Source of the DNA: Deltaproteobacteria bacterium
GTDB taxonomy: Bacteria; Myxococcota_A; UBA796; GCA-2862545
Reading direction: 5' to 3'
Length of the DNA: 36,258 bases
Assembly (NCBI GenBank): GCA_016938035.1
Contig: JAFGVK010000022.1
Span: 1 to 36,258, forward strand
Shown: piece by piece, positions 30,751-36,258 of the stretch
Position numbering within the stretch: the stretch's first letter is position 1
Layout: each line of letters starts with the position of its first letter
Program-made: the position numbers and the translations under genes
The notes under the pieces: model-generated
What the model was told of the DNA's origin: nothing
Databases searched by the model: none
Seen by the model: only the letters and a program-made list of their open reading frames with translations

Positions 30751-33678
30751 ATGTCTGATCTGTTCGCTCCCCTGGACGCTGTCCTCTCTCGGTTTCGCAG
30801 CGACGTTCACCGCCTGGGTCCCCCAGCGCCCCCCGCGGCCCTCACCACACTGGAGGGGCACCTCCAGCGCGCCCTGCCACCAGGCCTGCGCGCCTTCCTC
30901 GGCCGCTACAACGGGGCGGCCCTGTTCCGGGGGGCGCTGCGCCTGCGCTCCACCTCGGAGATGAGCCCCGCGCAGGCAGAGAGCCCCGAGGTGGTGCTGT
31001 TCGCCGATCAGCCCGAGGACGGGCGGCGGTGGGCCTGGGCTGCCGACGGGCAGGGGGGCTTCGTGTTCGGGGTGTGGGCCGACGGGGCGCTGGTGCCCTA
31101 CCACGCCAGCTTCGGCGCCTGGCTCGCGGGCTCCCTCGCGGTTCAGGAGGCCAAGGCCCGCTCGGAGCGCGACCGCATGGACCTCCGGCTGGAGGCCTCC
31201 CCTGACGACCCCTACCAGCAGCTGCTGGCCGGTGAGGCCGCCCTGATGCGCGGGCAGATCGACGAGGCGGAGCGGTGGATCCACAGCGCCCTCAGCCTCG
31301 CCCCCCACCTCGTCGCGGGGTGGCAGATCCTCGGGGACGCCCTGGTGCTGCGCGACCGCCCCGCTGCCCGCAGGGCTTGGATGGAGGCCTTCCGGCGCTC
31401 ACGCCTCCCCAGCCCGTGGACGGGTGCCCCGTTGGTGGCCCCGGAGACCCTCCACGCTCTGGGGAGGGGCCAGGGGAACCCCGAGACCTGGGAGCGCGAC
31501 CTCGCCAGGTTCCTCGCAGAGGCGCACGACGTGAAGTCAGCCCGCGAGCTGGGGCTGGTGGTGGCGGTGGCGCGCGAGCTGGCGGCGGCACAGGTCCGCC
31601 GCGGGCGCAGAGCCGAGGCCCTCCAGACCCTCGACGACCTGCTGGGGCGCTGCGCCACCTTCACCTATGCCCAGACCCCGTGGGTGGCGGGGCTGGAGCA
31701 GGCCAGGCTCAACGTCGAGCTGGGCCACCACGACAACGCTGAGCACTGGCTCCGGCTGCTCCGCCGCGAGGGCCCCAAGGAGCTCCAGGGCGAGGGCCAC
31801 CTGCTGCTGGCCCGTATCGCGGTGCTGCGCCAGGAGCCCTGGGTCCACGAGATCCTCGACGACGCGCTGAGGGCTGGGCTGGACGAGCGGGGCCGCCTGG
31901 AGGCGCTGCTGCTCCGGGTCGAGGTGGGGCTGCGCGCCACGCCGCTCCCCGCCCAGCTCCCCGAGTGGCTCGCCGGGGCGGCGAAGCTCACCCCCAGGGT
32001 GGGGCACCCCCGCTACCACGCCGCGCTGGCCCTCGCGGAGGGTGAGGTGGCGCGCGCGACCGGGGACGGGCACCTGGCGCTCAAGCGCTGGGAGGAGGGG
32101 CTGGTCCACCTGTCCCAGAGCGACGATCCCGAGATGCGGGGGCGTCTGGAGCTTCGCCTCGGCGACCTGTACCGGGACGCGGACCAGGCCGCCCGTGCCC
32201 TGGAGCACTACCAGATCGCCGCCAGGATCTTCCGCGAGCACGGCTACCCCACCAGGGAGGCGTGGGCCCTGCTGCGCCTCGCGCCCTACGTCCACGCCCC
32301 AGAGGAGCTGCTTCAGGAGGCGCTGGAGCGCTTCCAGGGGGCGGACCTCCCCGCGGGCGTGGCGGCGGTGGACGCCCTGTCCAACCGCAACGGCGCCCAC
32401 CTGCACTGGATCCTTGAGCGTGGCACAGCCCAGACCCGGGCCAGGCGCGACGCTCAGGAGGCGCGCAACGACCTGACCCGCGAGGACGCCGATCGGCCGG
32501 AGCGACGGCTGGGGGCCCTGCGCCTCGCGGTGGCGATGGGCGGCCGTGGGGTGGTGGAGACCATCGGCGCAGAGCTGGACACGGCCCTCGCCGCCTTTCA
32601 GGGCGGCCGCATGGGGCCGCGCGACCCCACGGTCCACAAGTACATCGCCTCCGTCGACCTTCTCGCGGGGCACCACTCCTACCCCGCGGCGCGCAAGCTG
32701 CTGGAGCACCTGTTCTCGGACAGGCTGCAGGGCATCCCCCTCGACGCCCTCAAGGGAGCTATCGCCCGGTCACCCAACGCCGCGCTGGTCGACGGGCTGC
32801 TGCAGGCGGTGGAGGACGCCGAGCGCTTCCCCCCCCAGACCGTGGCCATCGCCTGCGAGATCCTCGGCCTGCGCAAGGAAGACGTCGCCTTCGCACCCCT
32901 CACCCACCTGGTCTCCCCCAGCGCGCCTCCCTCGGCGCGCAAGGCGGGGATCATCGCCCTGGGCCGCCTGGGGCGCAGAGAGGCGCGCGACTACCTGGTC
33001 CCGGCCCTCACCGTGCCGCAGCTCGCCGAGGTGGCCTCCCTCGCCCTGCTGATGTTGGGGGACACCAGGGGGCTCCCCTTCCACGCCGAGGCGCTCCACC
33101 GGCGGCGGACCGACCTGGGCACTGTGCCCGGCGAGATCCTCGGGCGCTACGGCGGGCCCGCGCACCTTCCCCTGCTGCTGGAGGTGGCCAGGTCCAGCCA
33201 CGTGCTCTCGCTGGGGGCGATCCAGGGCATGGCGCTGCTCGGCCATCCGCGGGCGATCCCGCAGCTGGTCGAGATCCTCCAGACCGTCACCGACCCGCAG
33301 CGGCGCGAGGTGCTCAACCTGGCCCTGCGCGTGCTCACCGGCCACGAGGAGGACCTGGCGGTGCCCGGTCTCAAGCGGCGCTGGGCCGCGTGGTGGGAGG
33401 CCAACAGCGGCAGGTTCGCCGACGGGGTCAGGGTGCGGATGGGTGAGGTGTTCAGCGCCGGGGCGCTGATCGACAGCCTGGACAGCGCCTCACTCTGGAT
33501 CCGCCACAACGCCTATGACGAGCTGGTGATCACCACAGGCAGCCGCCTGCCCTTCGACTACGACGGCCCCTGGCGCCTGCAGCGGGCCCACCTGGAGGCG
33601 TGGCGAGACTGGTGGCGCAGCCACCGCACCCAGCACCCCCCGGGCACCTGGAGCCTGGACGGGCGGCCGGTGGGCTGA
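30751..33678 (+). CDS. SUKH (SMI1/KNR4)-TPR-HEAT repeat protein
   Basis: The product has 975 aa from ATG 30751; the ribosome-binding site is weak. Residues about 15-130 have the SMI1/KNR4 pattern (LTTLEGHLQRALPPGLRAFLGRYNG in outline, then GGFVFGVWADG). SUKH domains serve as immunity proteins against contact-dependent toxins and as scaffolds. Residues about 150-560 are TPR-type helices (AGEAALMRGQIDEAERWIHSAL, ALEHYQIAARIFREHGY). Residues about 620-870 are HEAT-type repeats (AGIIALGRLGRREARDYLVPAL, IQGMALLGHPRAIPQLVEIL). A Trp-rich end closes it. There is no signal or membrane segment, so it is cytoplasmic. An immunity or sensor scaffold role is inferred from the domains; no toxin gene is adjacent. 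Confidence 0.82.
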   Translation: MSDLFAPLDAVLSRFRSDVHRLGPPAPPAALTTLEGHLQRALPPGLRAFLGRYNGAALFRGALRLRSTSEMSPAQAESPEVVLFADQPEDGRRWAWAADGQGGFVFGVWADGALVPYHASFGAWLAGSLAVQEAKARSERDRMDLRLEASPDDPYQQLLAGEAALMRGQIDEAERWIHSALSLAPHLVAGWQILGDALVLRDRPAARRAWMEAFRRSRLPSPWTGAPLVAPETLHALGRGQGNPETWERDLARFLAEAHDVKSARELGLVVAVARELAAAQVRRGRRAEALQTLDDLLGRCATFTYAQTPWVAGLEQARLNVELGHHDNAEHWLRLLRREGPKELQGEGHLLLARIAVLRQEPWVHEILDDALRAGLDERGRLEALLLRVEVGLRATPLPAQLPEWLAGAAKLTPRVGHPRYHAALALAEGEVARATGDGHLALKRWEEGLVHLSQSDDPEMRGRLELRLGDLYRDADQAARALEHYQIAARIFREHGYPTREAWALLRLAPYVHAPEELLQEALERFQGADLPAGVAAVDALSNRNGAHLHWILERGTAQTRARRDAQEARNDLTREDADRPERRLGALRLAVAMGGRGVVETIGAELDTALAAFQGGRMGPRDPTVHKYIASVDLLAGHHSYPAARKLLEHLFSDRLQGIPLDALKGAIARSPNAALVDGLLQAVEDAERFPPQTVAIACEILGLRKEDVAFAPLTHLVSPSAPPSARKAGIIALGRLGRREARDYLVPALTVPQLAEVASLALLMLGDTRGLPFHAEALHRRRTDLGTVPGEILGRYGGPAHLPLLLEVARSSHVLSLGAIQGMALLGHPRAIPQLVEILQTVTDPQRREVLNLALRVLTGHEEDLAVPGLKRRWAAWWEANSGRFADGVRVRMGEVFSAGALIDSLDSASLWIRHNAYDELVITTGSRLPFDYDGPWRLQRAHLEAWRDWWRSHRTQHPPGTWSLDGRPVG

Positions 33679-33739
33679 TCCTGCGCTCCGCGCTCGACGC
33701 GGTCCGCGCGTCCATGTACCCTCGCGGTGGGGGTGCCCT

Positions 33740-35284
33740 GTGGACGTGGTCATCGCGGGAGGAGGTCTGGGAGGCCTGACAGCGGGCGCGCTGCTCGCCA
33801 AAGCGGGGCGCGAGGTGCTGCTGCTGGAGCAGCACAGCAAGGTAGGCGGCGCCGCCACCATCTTCGGGCGCAAGCAGATCAAGGTCGAGGTGGGCCTCCA
33901 CGAGCTCGACGGGATGGACAACCCCGGCGACCCCAAGCGCACCCTCTTCGCCTCCCTCGGCCTCTCCCTCGACGTGGTCAGGATCCCGGAGCTCTACGCG
34001 GTGCACTCCCCGCTCCTGGGGGAGCCCTTCGTGATGCCGGACGGGCTCGACCCGGCGAGAGCGGCGGTGCTGGACCGCTTCCCCCAGGCCCGCAGGGGGG
34101 TGGAGGACTGGTTCAACACCCTGGACCGGCTCTACGCCGCGATCCAGTCCCTCTCCGCCCTCCAAGACCTCCGCGGGTGGCGCGCGGGTGCCACGGCGCT
34201 GCGCCTGGCGCCCCAGCTGGCGCAGCTCGCCCGCCACGAGCGCACCCCCCTCTCGTGGCTGCTCGATCGGTGCGCGGGAGACACCCCGGGGCTGGACCTG
34301 GTGCTGGCCGCCAACCTGGGCTACTACCACCACGACACAGGGGCCAGCCTGCTCTATTTCGCGGCGGCGCAGGGCTCCTACCTGCACGGCGGGGGCCACT
34401 ACATCCGCGGGGGGTCCCAGGCGCTCTCGGACGCGCTGGCGGAGGTGATCCGCGCCGGGGGGGGGGAGGTGCTCACCGGGGCCGAGGTGACCGGCGTCCT
34501 GGTGGAGGACGGGAGGGCCGCGGGGGTCCGCTACCTGCGCCAGGGGCAGGAGGTGGAGGTGCGGGCGCGCGCGGTGATCGGAAACGCGGCCCCCGCCGCG
34601 CTCGCCGAGCTGCTCCCCCCCGACCGCCGCGAGGCCTTCCGGGCCCCTTGGGGGGCGATGCGGCCGGGCACCTCGGCGTGGTCGGTCTACCTGGGCTTCG
34701 ACGAGCCCCCCGCCGCGCCCGCCCACTACTCCAGCTTCTACTACCCCGACTGGATGTCGGGCCTCGCCGCCCACGGCGAGAGCCGAGCGCTGATGGGCGC
34801 GGACCCCATGGGGCGCCTGCCGTCCTACGTCGCGGTGAACTACGCCAGGATCGATCACGGCCTGCCCTTCCGGGGCCTGCACCTGGTGGTGCTCACCGGC
34901 CTGGACCTGCTCGCCCCCTGGGAGGCCCTGTCCCAGGAGGCCTACCAGGAGCGCAAGCGGCGCTGGTTGGCGGCGCTGGTGGAGGACTTCCTGCGCCGCA
35001 ACCCGTCCCTCCGCCCCCACCTCGTCTACCAGGAGCTGGGCACCGCCCGCACCATGCGACGCTACCTCCGCACCCCGGCGGGGGCGATCTACGGCTTCGA
35101 GCAGAGCCCCGACCAGATCGGGCGCTTCCGCCCCGGCGCCAGGACGGCCCTCCCCGGCCTGTACCTCTCCTCTGCCTGGGCCAGCCCAGGGGGCGGCTTC
35201 ACCGGGGCGATGATGGCGGGGATCAGCGCAGCGCGCGCGGTGACCGATGAACCCAAGGGCCAGGGTCCACAGGGCCGCAGGTGA
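33740..35284 (+). CDS. FAD-dependent CrtI/CrtISO-like oxidoreductase
   Basis: The product has 514 aa. GTG 33740 with a G-rich site upstream puts the dinucleotide fold right at the N-terminus: VVIAGGGLGGLTAGALLAKAG (G7, G9, G12), then VLLLEQHSKVGGAA. The C-terminal FAD motif LYLSSAWASPGGGFTGAMMAG (in outline) is typical of phytoene desaturase, carotenoid isomerase and retinol saturase relatives. The length, about 500 aa, is normal. These enzymes desaturate or isomerise polyenes. Whether the substrate is a carotenoid is not known. It follows the SUKH gene by 61 nt and precedes the thioesterase gene. Confidence 0.88.
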   Translation: MDVVIAGGGLGGLTAGALLAKAGREVLLLEQHSKVGGAATIFGRKQIKVEVGLHELDGMDNPGDPKRTLFASLGLSLDVVRIPELYAVHSPLLGEPFVMPDGLDPARAAVLDRFPQARRGVEDWFNTLDRLYAAIQSLSALQDLRGWRAGATALRLAPQLAQLARHERTPLSWLLDRCAGDTPGLDLVLAANLGYYHHDTGASLLYFAAAQGSYLHGGGHYIRGGSQALSDALAEVIRAGGGEVLTGAEVTGVLVEDGRAAGVRYLRQGQEVEVRARAVIGNAAPAALAELLPPDRREAFRAPWGAMRPGTSAWSVYLGFDEPPAAPAHYSSFYYPDWMSGLAAHGESRALMGADPMGRLPSYVAVNYARIDHGLPFRGLHLVVLTGLDLLAPWEALSQEAYQERKRRWLAALVEDFLRRNPSLRPHLVYQELGTARTMRRYLRTPAGAIYGFEQSPDQIGRFRPGARTALPGLYLSSAWASPGGGFTGAMMAGISAARAVTDEPKGQGPQGRR

Positions 35285-35432
35285 GAAGAGTGCCCGGGGG
35301 TCAGCCACCCCCGCCGCGGGGGCATCTCGGGCCGCCAGGGGGGTGGAGAGAGGGGCGTGGCACGCCACAACGAAGGAGCCTCCCGCGCTCGCCCCTGAGG
35401 AACCCCCGGGGTACAGGGTCACAGGAGCGCCG

Positions 35433-36176
35433 ATGGACCCCGTCTACTCGCGAAGATACCGCGTCCACGTCTACGAGGTAGACCCGGACGGGCGCCTGAG
35501 TCTGCTCGGAGCGCTCCGCTATCTGCAGGACATCGCCCTGGAGCACGCCGACCTGTTGGGCGTCGCCCTGCGGCACCTGCGCCCGCTGGGGCTGACCTGG
35601 GTGATGACCCGCTACCACCTGCAGGTCCTGCAGCGCCCACCGCTCCACAGCACCGTCGAGGTGCGGACCTGGCCCGCCACCCGCACGGAGCGGGCCACTT
35701 GCCGCGATTTCCTGGTCCTGGACGAGGAGGGACGCCCCCTGGTGCGCGCCTCCACCGAGCTGGTGGTGGTGAGCCTGGAGACCGGGCGCGCGGTGCCGCT
35801 CCCCGAGGCGGTGCACCGCCTGCCCCTCCACCCCGCCCGCGCGGTGGACACCCATTTCCCACCCATCCCCCAGCCCACAGGTGAGGTGATCGAGCGCCAG
35901 TGCCGGGCTAGGCGGGCGGATGTGGACATCAACCAGCACGTCAACAACGCGGTCTACGTGGGCTGGGCCCTGGAGACGCCGCCCGAGGCGCTGCTCACCC
36001 GCGCGGTGCCGGTGGAGCTGGAGATCGCGTTCCGCCGCGCCGCCACCTTTGGCGAAGGGATCGTGTCCCGCGCCAGCCAGCAGGACGGCGCCTGGGTCCA
36101 CCAGCTCCTGCGCAGCTCAGACGGCAAGGAGCTGACCCGGCTGAGGACCCGGTGGGTCGACCAGGCCCCCGGCTAG
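35433..36176 (+). CDS. Acyl-ACP thioesterase
   Basis: The product has 247 aa from ATG 35433 with AGGAG at 6 nt; the open frame further upstream is low-complexity. It has two hotdog halves. The first starts YRVHVYEVDPDGRLSLLGALRYLQDIA and has GLTWVMTRYHLQVLQRP, both in outline. The second has DVDINQHVNNAVYVGW with N167 and H169, equivalent to the catalytic NQHVNN motif of plant FatA/FatB and bacterial acyl-ACP thioesterases (PF01643). It releases fatty acids from ACP. The neighbouring CrtI-like oxidoreductase suggests a lipid- or polyene-modifying pair. Confidence 0.92.
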   Translation: MDPVYSRRYRVHVYEVDPDGRLSLLGALRYLQDIALEHADLLGVALRHLRPLGLTWVMTRYHLQVLQRPPLHSTVEVRTWPATRTERATCRDFLVLDEEGRPLVRASTELVVVSLETGRAVPLPEAVHRLPLHPARAVDTHFPPIPQPTGEVIERQCRARRADVDINQHVNNAVYVGWALETPPEALLTRAVPVELEIAFRRAATFGEGIVSRASQQDGAWVHQLLRSSDGKELTRLRTRWVDQAPG

Positions 36177-36252
36177 AGCGCCGATCAAGTAGTTCGGTGC
36201 AGGGATCGACTGCGGGTTGGGTCTGTGATCTGGTTAGGGCCAAGGAGGCCCC

Positions 36253-36258
36253 ATGCCA
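36253..36258 (+). CDS. Start of a further gene, cut by the window end
   Basis: ATG 36253 follows an ideal AAGGAGG at 4 nt; only Met-Pro is visible. Nothing can be said about the product. Confidence 0.4.

Noticed and set aside
3514..30758. Open frames inside element A copies, many starting MKLLVE and ending FCxRRA
   Set aside because: Frames differ between copies, have no ribosome-binding sites, and conservation is in the DNA ends and the hairpin, not in codon phase.
33530..35422. 630-aa minus-strand frame opposite the CrtI-like gene
   Set aside because: It is antisense to a gene with clear FAD motifs, has no ribosome-binding site and reads as low-complexity Gly/Val/Arg.
211..36211. Shared 12-mer GTCGATCCCTGC near both window ends in opposite orientation
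   Set aside because: It is short, with no extended similarity and no known link. Chance cannot be excluded.
1..36258. tRNA, rRNA, CRISPR or cobalamin riboswitch
   Set aside because: I looked for T-loop GTTCGA-type stems, regularly spaced direct repeats and B12-box-like sequence near the CarH-like gene and found none that fold or repeat convincingly by eye.

Overview
This is a very GC-rich bacterial window of about 36 kb. Its gene content points to Myxococcota or a close deltaproteobacterial relative. The main clues are a lipoprotein made of MopE-type 'DCDD...PG...CDG.DNDCDG' repeats, a membrane protein carrying DxDGDG repeats, a TPR regulator ending in a winged-helix domain of a style I associate with myxobacteria, and a CarH-like B12 photoreceptor. 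No rRNA, tRNA, CRISPR array or intact transposase was seen.

Layout. 0.4-2.8 kb: MopE/LamG lipoprotein (-). 2.8-3.67 kb: repeat-rich intergenic region. 3.67-5.06 kb: HipA/YjjJ-like kinase (-). 5.47-9.98 kb: tightly coupled operon of moxR, a 19-codon bridging ORF, a DUF58 protein and a membrane protein with DxDGDG repeats. 9.98-12.3 kb: gene-poor stretch with three kinds of repeat, a transposase-like remnant and one small gene. 12.3-18.4 kb: AlkD-like glycosylase, lipoprotein, TPR/winged-helix regulator, a small membrane protein with a decayed paralogue, a secreted protein and a glycosyltransferase. 18.6-20.6 kb: coupled methyltransferase-like gene and DUF1848 gene. 20.7-24.4 kb: unknown gene, lipoprotein alpha/beta hydrolase, Prx6 peroxiredoxin. 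24.5-27.05 kb: CarH-like regulator divergent from hisS, then a 56-aa membrane peptide. 27.05-27.96 kb: second gene-poor repeat region. 27.96-30.13 kb: WYL regulator with its partner, divergent from a 67-aa membrane protein. 30.75-36.18 kb: SUKH/TPR/HEAT giant, a CrtI/CrtISO-like oxidoreductase and an acyl-ACP thioesterase.

The most striking content is not protein coding. A family of 208-219 bp elements ('element A') occurs as six full-length copies, with related fragments. Each begins and ends with GGCACCG/CGGTGCC-type terminal inverted repeats. They are flanked by 8-bp target duplications: two perfect, two 7/8, and two decayed. A very conserved core contains a 5-bp hairpin with a compensatory A-T to G-C change. 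Four of the six copies sit 0-23 bp beyond a stop codon, all in the same orientation relative to the gene. A second, unrelated 141-bp element ('element B') has two copies with 6-bp duplications. These look like non-autonomous MITE-type elements, and element A may have been co-opted as a 3'-UTR or transcription-end module.
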